A DNA stretch of 36,256 nucleotides from an uncultured Pelagibacteraceae bacterium (GTDB lineage: Bacteria > Pseudomonadota > Alphaproteobacteria > Pelagibacterales > Pelagibacteraceae), in assembly GCA_902608975.1 (NCBI GenBank), contig CACLQI010000009.1, positions 1-36,256 on the forward strand, written 5' to 3'. Positions 6,806 through 15,226 of this stretch are shown one piece after another. The first letter of the stretch is position 1. Every line of letters begins with the position of its first letter. Under the pieces are notes generated by a model that searched no databases, was not told the origin of the DNA, and was given only the letters and a program-made list of their open reading frames with translations. Both the position numbers and the translations under genes were made by a program.

Positions 6806-8416
6806 ATGGAAAACTTTGACTACATAATTATAGGAGCAGGTTCAGCAGGATGCGTTTTAGCAAACAGACTCTCTTCAAATCCAAAAAACAAAATTTTACT
6901 TTTGGAAGCGGGGGGTAAAGACAGCTATCCTTGGATACATATTCCTGTTGGCTACTATAAAACAATGCATAATCCAAAAGTTGATTGGTGTTTTCATACT
7001 GAAAAAGATGAAACGATGAATAATAGATCTATAAGATATCCAAGAGGTAAAACACTTGGAGGAAGCTCATCTATTAATGGTCTTTTATGGATAAGAGGTC
7101 AAAGTAACGATTATGATAATTGGCGTCAGCAAGGAAATAATGGTTGGGGCTGGGAAGAAGTTTTACCTTATTTTTTAAAATCAGAAAACAATGAAATGGG
7201 AAAAAGTGAATTTCATAATGATAGTGGGCCAATTATGGTTTCAAACAAAAAGATTAAGTTAAAAATGTTGGATGAGTTTTTAAATGCCGCAGAAGAACAA
7301 GGTATACCTAAAGTAGAGGATTTTAATACTGGAGATAATTTTGGAGTTGGTTTTTATCAATTTACAACCAGTCATAGTCATAAAGGTTTAAAACTAAGAT
7401 GTAGCGCAGCAAAAGGATATTTAAACCCAATTAAAAAAAGATCTAACTTAAAAATAATTACCAACGCCCATGTACAAAAAGTAAATTTTGAAAATAAAAA
7501 AGCAGTCAGTGTAAATTATTACCAAGAAAATAAATTACAAACAGTTAAAGTAAATAAAGAAATTATTTTATCAGCTGGATCAATTGGATCTCCTCATATA
7601 TTGCAAGTATCAGGCATTGGTAGCAGTGAAAAATTAAAAAAAAATGGAATAAAAGTTGTAAATGAACTAAAGGGTGTTGGTAAAAATTTACAAGATCATT
7701 TAATGTTTAGACCCGTTTATAAAGTTAAAAATTTAGAGTCTTTAAATAAAAAAATTAATAGTTTATTTGGAAATTTTCTAATTGGATTAGAGTATATATT
7801 TAACCAAAGTGGTCCAATGACTATGGGGGCTAGTCAAGTTTGTGGTTTTGCAAAAAGCGACTCGTCAAGAGCTACACCAAACTTACAATTTCACGTACAA
7901 CCAATTAGCACTGATGTTCTTGGTGCTTCAAAATTACATGACTTTCATGGTATCACTCCAACCGTTGCTAATATTAGACCAACTAGCAGAGGTGAAATAA
8001 ATATTGCAAGTAAAGATAGTAGAATTTATCCAAAAATAAAAATGAACTACCTTTCAACAGACGATGACAGATATGTTGCAGCACAAGGATTAAAGCTTGT
8101 AAGAAAGATAATGCTTGAAACAAAAACTTTTAAAAAATATGAAGCCGAAGAGTATAGACCAGGGTTAAATATTCAAGATGATGAAGAGTTAGTAAAAGCT
8201 GGTAGCGATTATACTCAAACAATATTCCATCCTGTTGGAACATGTAAAATGGGTAAAGACGAAAATGCAGTTGTTTCAGAAAAATTGAAAGTGTACGGTA
8301 TTGAAAATTTAAGAGTAATAGATGCTTCAATCATGCCAAATATAACTTCGGGTAATACAAATGCACCTACTATTATGATTGCTGAAAAGGGTGCAGATAT
8401 GATATTGAATGATTAA
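6806..8416 (+). CDS. GMC-family FAD-dependent alcohol dehydrogenase (choline dehydrogenase-like; candidate isethionate dehydrogenase)
   Basis: A 536-residue flavoprotein of usual GMC length. The FAD-binding motif is DYIIIGAGSAGCVLANRLS (residues 5-23). RGKTLGGSSSINGLLWIRG is GMC signature 1, and LSAGSIGSPHILQVSGIG is signature 2. The C-terminal active site is FHPVGTCKMG with its catalytic His, followed by NTNAPTIMIAEKGADMI. These enzymes oxidise alcohols (choline, polyols, aromatic and hydroxyalkyl compounds) to aldehydes and pass electrons to the respiratory chain. The adjoining divergent TRAP transporter and the xsc gene in the same window suggest isethionate (2-hydroxyethanesulfonate) to sulfoacetaldehyde, as done by the GMC enzyme IseJ. 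Choline or another alcohol is the alternative. The gene overlaps terC by one base (TAATG). Confidence 0.88.
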   Translation: MENFDYIIIGAGSAGCVLANRLSSNPKNKILLLEAGGKDSYPWIHIPVGYYKTMHNPKVDWCFHTEKDETMNNRSIRYPRGKTLGGSSSINGLLWIRGQSNDYDNWRQQGNNGWGWEEVLPYFLKSENNEMGKSEFHNDSGPIMVSNKKIKLKMLDEFLNAAEEQGIPKVEDFNTGDNFGVGFYQFTTSHSHKGLKLRCSAAKGYLNPIKKRSNLKIITNAHVQKVNFENKKAVSVNYYQENKLQTVKVNKEIILSAGSIGSPHILQVSGIGSSEKLKKNGIKVVNELKGVGKNLQDHLMFRPVYKVKNLESLNKKINSLFGNFLIGLEYIFNQSGPMTMGASQVCGFAKSDSSRATPNLQFHVQPISTDVLGASKLHDFHGITPTVANIRPTSRGEINIASKDSRIYPKIKMNYLSTDDDRYVAAQGLKLVRKIMLETKTFKKYEAEEYRPGLNIQDDEELVKAGSDYTQTIFHPVGTCKMGKDENAVVSEKLKVYGIENLRVIDASIMPNITSGNTNAPTIMIAEKGADMILND

Positions 8417-8994
8417 TGCTATCTGAACAAGTCATTATTTTTTTTCAAATTGTTTTTATAGATTTAGTTTTAGCAGGAGATAATGCAATCATAATTGGTA
8501 TGGTTGCTTCCCAATTTCCAATTGAAAAAAGGAAAAAAATAATTTTTTTTGGTATAGGTGCGGCAGTTATTTTAAGAATAATCCTAACTTTACTTACTGC
8601 TTATCTGCTCCAAATTAAAGGAATAAGATTAATAGGAGGATTGGCTCTCCTTTATATAGTCTATAAATTATATGTTGATGTAATAAGAAATGAAAATAAT
8701 CAAGATAGTAAAATTAAAGTTGATAATTCAAGTTTTATAAAGGCAATATGGACAATTTTGATTGCTGATTTTACTATGAGCCTTGATAATGTTTTAGGTG
8801 TTGCTGGTGCAGCTAAAGATCATTATTTTTTATTAGTATTTGGTCTTGTTTTGTCAATTATTTTGATGGCTACGGCTGCAACTTTAATTTCAAATTGGAT
8901 TAAAAAATACAAGTGGATCGGATGGGTTGGTTTAGTAGCAATACTAATAGTAGCAATTGAGTTGATTTATACAGATTTAAAGTTATTCATATAA
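8416..8994 (+). CDS. TerC/YjbE-family integral membrane protein
   Basis: A 192-residue protein with about six membrane helices. It carries the two TerC hallmark segments: IDLVLAGDNAIIIGM (residues 11-25) and IADFTMSLDNVLGVAGAA (about 115-132), each with conserved acidic residues in a membrane context. The length fits the shorter YjbE-type branch. TerC-family proteins are linked to metal handling, with Mn2+ export shown for several members, and to tellurite resistance. Here manganese homeostasis is more plausible than tellurite resistance. It is translationally coupled to the GMC gene (TAATG), but there is no evident functional link. Confidence 0.85.
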   Translation: MLSEQVIIFFQIVFIDLVLAGDNAIIIGMVASQFPIEKRKKIIFFGIGAAVILRIILTLLTAYLLQIKGIRLIGGLALLYIVYKLYVDVIRNENNQDSKIKVDNSSFIKAIWTILIADFTMSLDNVLGVAGAAKDHYFLLVFGLVLSIILMATAATLISNWIKKYKWIGWVGLVAILIVAIELIYTDLKLFI

Positions 8995-8995
8995 A

Positions 8996-9763
8996 ATGTT
9001 TCTTAAAAAATATAATTTAAAAAATAAAATTGCTTTAGTATCAGGTGCTGGAAAAGGACTTGGTAGAGCGTGCGCAATTGCTTTGGCGGAAGCTGGAACT
9101 AATTTAATAATAATAAGTCGAACCAAAAAAGACTTAGATGAAGTATCAAAAAAAATAAAAAAATATAAAGTAAAATGTAAATCTTTCGTTTGTGATATTA
9201 CAAATTATAATCAAATTAAGAAAATGGTTAATCAACAATCAAGGATTGATATTTTAGTAAATAATGCAGGAAACAATATTCCTGAACATTTTACAAAAGT
9301 TAAAACAAAAGATATGGAATATTTAGTAAAAATTAATACTATAGCAGCATTTAACCTCGCACAACTTTGTGCAAATAAGATGATTGAGATGAAAAATAGA
9401 AAAAAAATAGGAGGCTCAATAATTAATATGTCCTCACAAATGGGTCATGTAGGTGGACCAATAAGAAGTGTATATAATATGAATAAATGGGGTCTAGAGG
9501 GTCTAACAAGAGGAATGGCTATTGATTTAGCTAAGTACAATATAAGAGTAAACACAGTTGCACCAACCTTTGTTGTAACACCAATGACAAAAAAATTTTT
9601 AAAAAACAAAAAATTTAAAAAGGCAACTTTAAACAATATTCCTCTTGGAAGATTTGCAGAAATGTCTGAGATAGCTTCTGCGGTAGTTTTTTTAGCTTCG
9701 GACGCTGCATCAATGGTGCATGGAACTTCATTATTAGTTGACGGCGGATGGACTGCAAAATAA
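8996..9763 (+). CDS. SDR-family oxidoreductase (gluconate 5-dehydrogenase/FabG-like)
   Basis: A 255-residue classical SDR. VSGAGKGLGR (residues 15-24) binds the dinucleotide, NNAG is at 89-92, the Ser pair is at 146-147, and Tyr160 and Lys164 lie in VYNMNK. SerArg at 41-42 after the second strand favours NADP(H). The end (VFLASDAASMVHGTSLLVDGGW) is typical of the gluconate 5-dehydrogenase/FabG-like group. It starts one base after the terC stop and overlaps the next gene by 16 bases, so it sits inside a plus-strand operon. The substrate is unknown; reduction or oxidation of a sugar acid, polyol or hydroxyl compound is the general expectation. Confidence 0.85.
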   Translation: MFLKKYNLKNKIALVSGAGKGLGRACAIALAEAGTNLIIISRTKKDLDEVSKKIKKYKVKCKSFVCDITNYNQIKKMVNQQSRIDILVNNAGNNIPEHFTKVKTKDMEYLVKINTIAAFNLAQLCANKMIEMKNRKKIGGSIINMSSQMGHVGGPIRSVYNMNKWGLEGLTRGMAIDLAKYNIRVNTVAPTFVVTPMTKKFLKNKKFKKATLNNIPLGRFAEMSEIASAVVFLASDAASMVHGTSLLVDGGWTAK

Positions 9764-10539
9764 TAAAATATAGCTTAATAATATTCTTATTAAATTTCAA
9801 AGTATTTTCAGCTGAATTTCAAGGGAAGTTTATTCAAGGACATTATATTATAGGAAAAACTGATCCAGGGACAAAAATTTTAATCGATAAAAAAAAAGTA
9901 AAAGTTTCAAAAGAAGGGTATTTTGCTTTTGGAATAAATAAAGATAGAAAATATGACATTATAATAACTGAGGGAAATAACAAAATCGTAAAAAAAGTTC
10001 AAAAAAGAAAATATAATATTCAAAGAATTGATGGATTGCCTGAAAAAAAAGTTACCCCACCAGAAGAAGTTTTGGAAAGAATAAAAAAAGAGAATCTACT
10101 TATAGCAAGGGCAAGAGAAATTGATAGTGACTTACAATTTTTTAAAAACAAATTTGTTATGCCACTTGATAATGCAATTATAACCGGTGTTTATGGGAGT
10201 CAAAGGATTCTAAACGGAATTCCTAAATGGCCTCACTATGGTTTAGATTTTGCAAAAAAAGCTGGAACTCCAATCAAGGCTATGAATGATGGAATAACAA
10301 CTTTGGCAGAAAAAGACTTATTTTATACTGGCGCAACATTAATATTTGATCATGGTCATGGTGTTTCAACACTTTATATGCATATGGATGAGATTTTTGT
10401 CAGTGTGGGAGATCATGTTAAAAAAGGAGAAATCATTGGTACTGTTGGATCTTCTGGTAGATCAACAGGACCACACCTTGATGTTAGGCTTAATTGGTTT
10501 GGTGAAAGGTTGGATCCTCAAAGTGTTTTAGTAAACTAA
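9748..10539 (+). CDS. M23-family (LytM/peptidoglycan endopeptidase-like) exported protein with altered zinc site
   Basis: A 263-residue protein with an N-terminal signal sequence (about residues 6-22, ending VFSA), a beta-rich N-terminal region, a charged middle and a C-terminal M23 domain (about 138-263). The zinc motif HxxxD is present (His163, Asp167 in HYGLDF), as is the catalytic His212 in LYMHM. The last motif, normally HxH (GPHLHF), reads GPHLDV, with His243 retained and Asp245 replacing the third zinc ligand. Asp can bind zinc, so activity may persist in a modified form, or the protein may be a regulator of a cell-wall hydrolase. The start overlaps the SDR gene by 16 bases; the signal peptide in this frame supports it. 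Confidence 0.82.
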   Translation: MDCKIIKYSLIIFLLNFKVFSAEFQGKFIQGHYIIGKTDPGTKILIDKKKVKVSKEGYFAFGINKDRKYDIIITEGNNKIVKKVQKRKYNIQRIDGLPEKKVTPPEEVLERIKKENLLIARAREIDSDLQFFKNKFVMPLDNAIITGVYGSQRILNGIPKWPHYGLDFAKKAGTPIKAMNDGITTLAEKDLFYTGATLIFDHGHGVSTLYMHMDEIFVSVGDHVKKGEIIGTVGSSGRSTGPHLDVRLNWFGERLDPQSVLVN

Positions 10540-10543
10540 TTTT

Positions 10544-11107
10544 TTAAAATCTTGAAAGCAAGACTTGTTGTTTGGTCTCATTAATAATTTTAAAGTTATT
10601 TTTAATCATATAGTCTAAAGATAAAGTAGTTTTTTGCCCTTTGTCATCCAATAAAACCAAAGAGTTTTTGTGTAGATTTTTCTCAGCTAATTTAATTTCT
10701 TTTAGCTGATGATTTGCTGCATCTTTAAATTGACCATCTAAAGAGTCTAAATACAAAAAATCGATTTTTTTTACAAAATCTCTTAAAAAATTTAAACTGT
10801 CGTCTTGGACAAATTCTATAAATGATGAATTTTTTATCGTAAACTTTTTAGCATTATCAATATTTTTTTTTTCTATATCACAAGCATATAAAAAACCACC
10901 CGTGAATCTTGCATAGTCAGAGAATATTAAAGTGCTCATACCATCGAGCCAATTAGTTTTATTAATGAAAAAAAATTTCTTTTTTCCTCTAGCTACACCA
11001 GTTTCAACTAGGGTTTTATGGCCTCTTTTATTGGCTTCATTCAAAGCAAATTTAAATGATTCAAATCTTATATTTTTTGGATTATTATAATAGTCTATAA
11101 ATTGCAT
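10544..11107 (-). CDS. Class I SAM-dependent methyltransferase-like protein
   Basis: A 187-residue soluble protein. LVETGVARG (about residues 34-42) resembles the SAM-binding first motif, LYACDIEKKNIDNAKKF contains an acidic residue after the second strand, VQDDSLNFL is typical of motif II, and IDFLYLDSLDG and LVLLDDKG resemble the metal-binding or active region of O-methyltransferases of the macrocin/TylF or CmcI type. Family assignment is moderate and the substrate is unknown. It converges with the M23 gene (stops 4 bp apart). Its start is only 19 bp from the start of the divergent hydratase gene. Confidence 0.65.
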   Translation of the reverse strand: MQFIDYYNNPKNIRFESFKFALNEANKRGHKTLVETGVARGKKKFFFINKTNWLDGMSTLIFSDYARFTGGFLYACDIEKKNIDNAKKFTIKNSSFIEFVQDDSLNFLRDFVKKIDFLYLDSLDGQFKDAANHQLKEIKLAEKNLHKNSLVLLDDKGQKTTLSLDYMIKNNFKIINETKQQVLLSRF

Positions 11108-11113
11108 AATTTT

Positions 11114-11119
11114 TATAAT
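11114..11119 (+). promoter_or_regulatory. TATAAT in a 19-bp divergent intergenic gap
   Basis: The whole space between two divergent start codons is 19 bases and contains a perfect TATAAT. Its end is 7 bases before the plus-strand ATG at 11127, so transcription from it would start at or next to the start codon and give a leaderless mRNA. The minus strand of the same gap reads TTATAAAAAT before the ATG at 11107 and could serve the other gene in the same way. I see no good -35 box. Confidence 0.3.
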
Positions 11120-11126
11120 TAACTAA

Positions 11127-11903
11127 ATGAATAAAAAACAACTAAATACAATATCAAATAAACTGGCAAATGCATTTATAAAAAATAAAGTAATTAAACC
11201 AATTCCAAGAAAATTTTGTAAAAATATTAAAAACTCTGATCTATTGAGAAAGGCCTGCGAAAGTAAAATTAAATGGCCAATAGTGGGTTTTAAAGCTGGA
11301 GGAACTGCATTACCTCTTTTAAAAAAGCTAAAAGAAAAAGAACCTTTTTATGCGTCAGTTTATAAGAAAAATTTTTTGCAAAGCGGAAAAAAAGTTAAAA
11401 TTAATAAATATACACTTGGTATAGAACTTGAAGTATGTTTTTTAATTAAAAAAAATTTCTTTTTATCAAAACAAAGAATTTCAAAAAAAAATATATCAAA
11501 ATTTATTAGTCATATGGCACCATGTTTAGAAATTGTTGGGTACAGACAAAGAAAAAAAGGAGTTAAATTTCTGGGTGATTTATGTAGTGATTTTGGTGCT
11601 AATGTTAAGTTTTTAATTGGTAAAAGAAAAAAATTTAAAAAAATTAACATTGAAAACCTTAAAACTTTTATTTTAAACAAGATCAATAGAAAAAAAATTA
11701 TTGGTAATACAAATACTGTTTATGGCAATCCAATAAATTCCCTTAATTTTGTTCTAAATAAAATAAGAAAAGATAAAATTTTTTTAAATAAAAATTTTTA
11801 TGTATTTACTGGATCTACAGTTGGAATTGTTCCAATAGAAAAAAAACGTACCTATATTGGAAAAATTAATAAGATTGGTTCTGTCAAAACAATTATTTAT
11901 TAA
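11127..11903 (+). CDS. 2-keto-4-pentenoate hydratase/decarboxylase-like protein (FAH superfamily)
   Basis: A 258-residue protein matching the MhpD/hydratase branch of the fumarylacetoacetate hydrolase superfamily. It shows IVGFKAGGT near residue 54, LGIELEVCFLI (the two metal-binding Glu residues), SHMAPCLEIVGYR, then SDFGANVKFLIG, where the third metal ligand would be Asp. YGNPINSLNFVLNKI and FYVFTGSTVGIVPI fit the C-terminal core. Related enzymes hydrate 2-hydroxypentadienoate or decarboxylate 2-oxo acids in meta-cleavage pathways, but many relatives have other 2-oxo-acid substrates and no other pathway gene lies here. The protein is unusually lysine-rich. It converges on the VTC gene with 5 bp between stops. 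Confidence 0.75.
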   Translation: MNKKQLNTISNKLANAFIKNKVIKPIPRKFCKNIKNSDLLRKACESKIKWPIVGFKAGGTALPLLKKLKEKEPFYASVYKKNFLQSGKKVKINKYTLGIELEVCFLIKKNFFLSKQRISKKNISKFISHMAPCLEIVGYRQRKKGVKFLGDLCSDFGANVKFLIGKRKKFKKINIENLKTFILNKINRKKIIGNTNTVYGNPINSLNFVLNKIRKDKIFLNKNFYVFTGSTVGIVPIEKKRTYIGKINKIGSVKTIIY

Positions 11904-11908
11904 TTTAA

Positions 11909-12574
11909 CTACATCATTTTATAAGGATGCTCAATTAAAGAATTTAAATACTTTGAATTTTTACTTATTCTCAAAGATATATTGTTTAAACTTTCTCTTA
12001 CACAAAAATCTTTTTCATTAGAATATTTTATTTCAAGTATTACTGATTTTGAAAATTTATTTAAATTAAAATTCAAATTATTTTGTAAATTAAAATAATT
12101 TATATTGAAATCCAATGTTGCTCGAATGTTATAATATGAAGAAATAAAATATAATCTATTATAATGTGTTGAGGATATAGGAATTTTATTTACTAAAAAA
12201 TCATTTTTAATTTTTAGTTTTTTTAAAATGAAATCTATATTAGATTTATTAAATTTTAATGGTTTCAAAATTTGAAGTTTATTAATTTTTTTAAAATTTA
12301 AGTACCCATGTTTATTTTTCACTTCAAATACAGGTAAATAAATAATCTTTTTGTCTCCATACCAACGTAATCTGTATTTAGTCTTAAAATTATTTCCATC
12401 TAAATTTTCTAAAATTGAACTCGAAACAGAATCATCAAAATAAATTGAATTAACACTTCTTTGTGGATAATTGTTTTTAAAATGTAATTTTGAATTTCTT
12501 AGTAAATTTTCTAGTTGGGGAATAGTAAAATCATTTATTATAAATTTTCTTTCGTATCTAAAATCTGATTTCAT
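11909..12574 (-). CDS. VTC-domain (polyphosphate polymerase-like) protein
   Basis: A 221-residue soluble protein of the VTC/CYTH-like tunnel fold. RYERKF (residues 6-11), SIYFDD (about 43-48), TKYRLRWYG and FEVKNKHGY supply the alternating basic and acidic residues that line the tunnel in this family. In eukaryotes the VTC4 domain makes polyphosphate from ATP; bacterial relatives are mostly uncharacterised. It is the last gene of a minus-strand set with a CotH-like protein (3 bp upstream) and a DUF4956 membrane protein. I recall these three families as recurring neighbours in bacterial genomes. A role in phosphate polymer or surface phosphate chemistry is inference only. Confidence 0.82.
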   Translation of the reverse strand: MKSDFRYERKFIINDFTIPQLENLLRNSKLHFKNNYPQRSVNSIYFDDSVSSSILENLDGNNFKTKYRLRWYGDKKIIYLPVFEVKNKHGYLNFKKINKLQILKPLKFNKSNIDFILKKLKIKNDFLVNKIPISSTHYNRLYFISSYYNIRATLDFNINYFNLQNNLNFNLNKFSKSVILEIKYSNEKDFCVRESLNNISLRISKNSKYLNSLIEHPYKMM

Positions 12575-12577
12575 AAA

Positions 12578-15226
12578 TTAAATTATTTCTTCAATAATCT
12601 TATCAACTTTTTTGTTATTATTGCCTAGTACATCATTTGTCCTATTATTGTAGATTATTGAATTATTATCTCTTATGAATTTTTGTTTAAAATTATCTAA
12701 AGAAAAATTATCAAGATATAATTTACCATAATTGTAAGCTTTTTTCTTTTGGTAAGCTGCAAATGGGTAATCGATATTAGAAAATGATATATTTTTAGCA
12801 AATGTTTCAGACCCGTCTTTTGTAGCTATTCCAACCAATGCATTTTTGCCGATAACGTCAGATATCTTAATATTAGAATTTTCACCTACACTGATACCTT
12901 TGTCTCCAACTTTTTTAAAATCTATAGAAAATAATTCAGATTTGGATCCAGAAAAATCAATTGCATCGTTACCTATATTAAAAAAAACACTTTCTTCAAT
13001 TTTACCATTTCCAAAATCAATGTCTATTGCATCACTTCTAATATTTTGGAAATTTGTTTTTGAGATTTTATAATTTGATGAAACTATATTCAATGCATCC
13101 TCGGATAATATGTTGTCAAAAATCGTATCTTTAATAATAACATCTGATTGAAAAAAATTTACCGATCCCATAATTAGACGTTCGTTAAAAAAATTATTTT
13201 CGTCGAATTTATTTTTTTTTAATCCAGATAGATATTTAAACTCTGAATTCACTATTAAATTTTTTTTTTTATTATCATAAATTATTATACCTCCTCCAAA
13301 GTTTTCTTTTGATCCTTTTATAGTAGTTTTTTTATTATAATCACCAATTTGCCAACTCGAATTAGAAAAAATAAATGAATTATTTTCGAGTATGATTTCT
13401 TGTCCCCCTTTAATAATTACTTTGTAACCTTTTGGGATAAATATATTTTTATTAATCTTTGTTGATTTTTCTTTTAAAAATAATTGATTACCTCTTGCCT
13501 TAAAAATATCTAAAAAGTTTAATTTTGTAGTTTTGGCATCTTTGTTGAATGAATTATATTTGTTAATATCAAAAACAAAGTAATTGCCTGATATACTATC
13601 CTGAAACGAAATTTTTTTGCAAGAAGGATTATATTTATTGCTTGTTTTTATATCTGATTTTTTTTTATTAATTCTTAGATTTATCAAATCTATTTTATAA
13701 TTTTCACATATAATTTTTCCATTTTTTAAGAAGTAATTATTAGTGTCATAATTAATAAAAGTTAATTTGTTCGTATTTTCCTCAATGAACAAAGCTGCTT
13801 TATTTACAGAAAAATTTTTAGATAAAAATTCCGCCCTTCTATAAATTTCTTTCTTATCAAAAAAATAAATTCCTAATCCTGATTTTCTTCTTGTATTAAC
13901 ATCATATTTATAAGAGTCTGTATAAATTCCAGAATTAATTTTTTTTATTTGATGTTTTCTTACTTTAAAAAAATTATCTAGAAAATCTTTTGATGTAATT
14001 TTTTTAATAGCTTTTAAGTATGCTTGATAAAAATTTTCATTTAATTTGCCATTTTGATAAAAAAAATCTTTCTCAATTGTTGGCCAAAAACTTCTAGTAT
14101 ATTCATCTTTTGAGGTATTTTTTTTTTTAGCTTTTGAAAAATTGGTACTATTTAGTTCAGGTAATTTTTTCAAAATATATTTACTATAATTTGGCAAAAA
14201 TCTATGTCCATCAAAACCAATAGGTTCAAATTTACCGTTTATTGGATTATAATAAAATTTTACACTTTTAACTCCAACGCCATGATATGTGTAAGTGAGA
14301 TCAGTCACAGCAAAAAACCAAGCCCATTTTTCTATATCAAAAACATTTTCAAACTTTTCATGACCTTCAAGGTAGCTATTCATCTTTTGAATAGCAGATT
14401 TTACAATTATAATATTTTCATCTTTTTCCCAGAATTTTTTATTATAAACTTCATACTTATTTTCATCTAAAAAAGTATTTACATCTTCAAAGGTCGAAAA
14501 AATTGGTCCATTTCTTCTTTTGTTTCTCTCTAACAAAACTTTTCCAAAACTCTCTTCCAAAGAATAGTAACCTGCATATTTACCATTCAAATAAAAATCA
14601 TAGAAATCATATTTAGGTTTTACTAAATTTTCTTCTCCTAATAGTTCATGAAATATCCACTCTGTTAAATAGTTTCTGATTCTAGGTTTCTGTATAGAAA
14701 ATTTCTTCATACCACTAAAAACCTCGCCTCTTTTTACATCAATTCTATAAGAAGAGTTTTTTCGATCCTCAAAATGAATATTTCTGTCGCCTTTAAGCCT
14801 GATGCCAATTTTTAATTTTTTATTTTTATCAAGAATAAAAGCAGAAGCTTTTTTGAAGGGTACAACGTGTTGAAAAGTTTTTTGATCACCATCAAGAAAA
14901 TCTAAGATATCTTTTCGGTTACTCTCGATTTTTAAAATATTTTTTTGATCAATGCTTATATAAATTTTTTTTTGATCTTCGAATAAAGAGTTGATTTTAT
15001 AATATAAAATTTCTGGTAAAAATTTATAATTATATATTCCATTTAAATGAATTCTTTCAAAAAAAGTTTTTTTATTTCTTTCCCATGTACCAGATTGAAA
15101 AAAAACTAAACTTAAAAATATTAAAAAAATAATCGTAAAGAAAAAGTAAAATTTAAAAAAAAAATTTACATTTAAAAATTTATTTAAGAAACTTATATTG
15201 GAGTTTCTCCTAAATTTAATCTTCAT
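12578..15226 (-). CDS. CotH kinase family protein with C-terminal beta-helix
   Basis: An 882-residue protein. A membrane anchor lies at about residues 23-46 (aromatic-rich, then FFQSG). The CotH-type kinase domain spans roughly 120-460, with IGIRLKGDRN, SSYRIDVKRGEVFSGMKKFSIQ, YDFYLNGKYAGYYSLEESFGK and the catalytic-type FEPIGFDGHRF. The C-terminal part (from about 570) has repeated short strands such as FQNIRSDAIDIDFGN and FFNIGNDAIDFSGS, the look of a right-handed parallel beta-helix (PbH1 repeats). CotH kinases phosphorylate proteins, and the anchor and beta-helix suggest an extracytoplasmic target or a glycan or surface partner. The gene overlaps the DUF4956 gene by four bases (ATGA) and lies 3 bp before the VTC gene. 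The protein is rich in Lys, Asn and Phe. Confidence 0.82.
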   Translation of the reverse strand: MKIKFRRNSNISFLNKFLNVNFFFKFYFFFTIIFLIFLSLVFFQSGTWERNKKTFFERIHLNGIYNYKFLPEILYYKINSLFEDQKKIYISIDQKNILKIESNRKDILDFLDGDQKTFQHVVPFKKASAFILDKNKKLKIGIRLKGDRNIHFEDRKNSSYRIDVKRGEVFSGMKKFSIQKPRIRNYLTEWIFHELLGEENLVKPKYDFYDFYLNGKYAGYYSLEESFGKVLLERNKRRNGPIFSTFEDVNTFLDENKYEVYNKKFWEKDENIIIVKSAIQKMNSYLEGHEKFENVFDIEKWAWFFAVTDLTYTYHGVGVKSVKFYYNPINGKFEPIGFDGHRFLPNYSKYILKKLPELNSTNFSKAKKKNTSKDEYTRSFWPTIEKDFFYQNGKLNENFYQAYLKAIKKITSKDFLDNFFKVRKHQIKKINSGIYTDSYKYDVNTRRKSGLGIYFFDKKEIYRRAEFLSKNFSVNKAALFIEENTNKLTFINYDTNNYFLKNGKIICENYKIDLINLRINKKKSDIKTSNKYNPSCKKISFQDSISGNYFVFDINKYNSFNKDAKTTKLNFLDIFKARGNQLFLKEKSTKINKNIFIPKGYKVIIKGGQEIILENNSFIFSNSSWQIGDYNKKTTIKGSKENFGGGIIIYDNKKKNLIVNSEFKYLSGLKKNKFDENNFFNERLIMGSVNFFQSDVIIKDTIFDNILSEDALNIVSSNYKISKTNFQNIRSDAIDIDFGNGKIEESVFFNIGNDAIDFSGSKSELFSIDFKKVGDKGISVGENSNIKISDVIGKNALVGIATKDGSETFAKNISFSNIDYPFAAYQKKKAYNYGKLYLDNFSLDNFKQKFIRDNNSIIYNNRTNDVLGNNNKKVDKIIEEII

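Noticed and set aside
8416-8994. Tellurite resistance determinant
   Set aside because: TerC alone without the ter operon is not evidence for tellurite resistance; the short YjbE-type form fits metal ion handling.
12846-13073. Plus-strand frame opposite the CotH-like gene, and a similar one at 14204-14470
   Set aside because: They are shadows of the long intact minus-strand gene and have no domain or ribosome site support.
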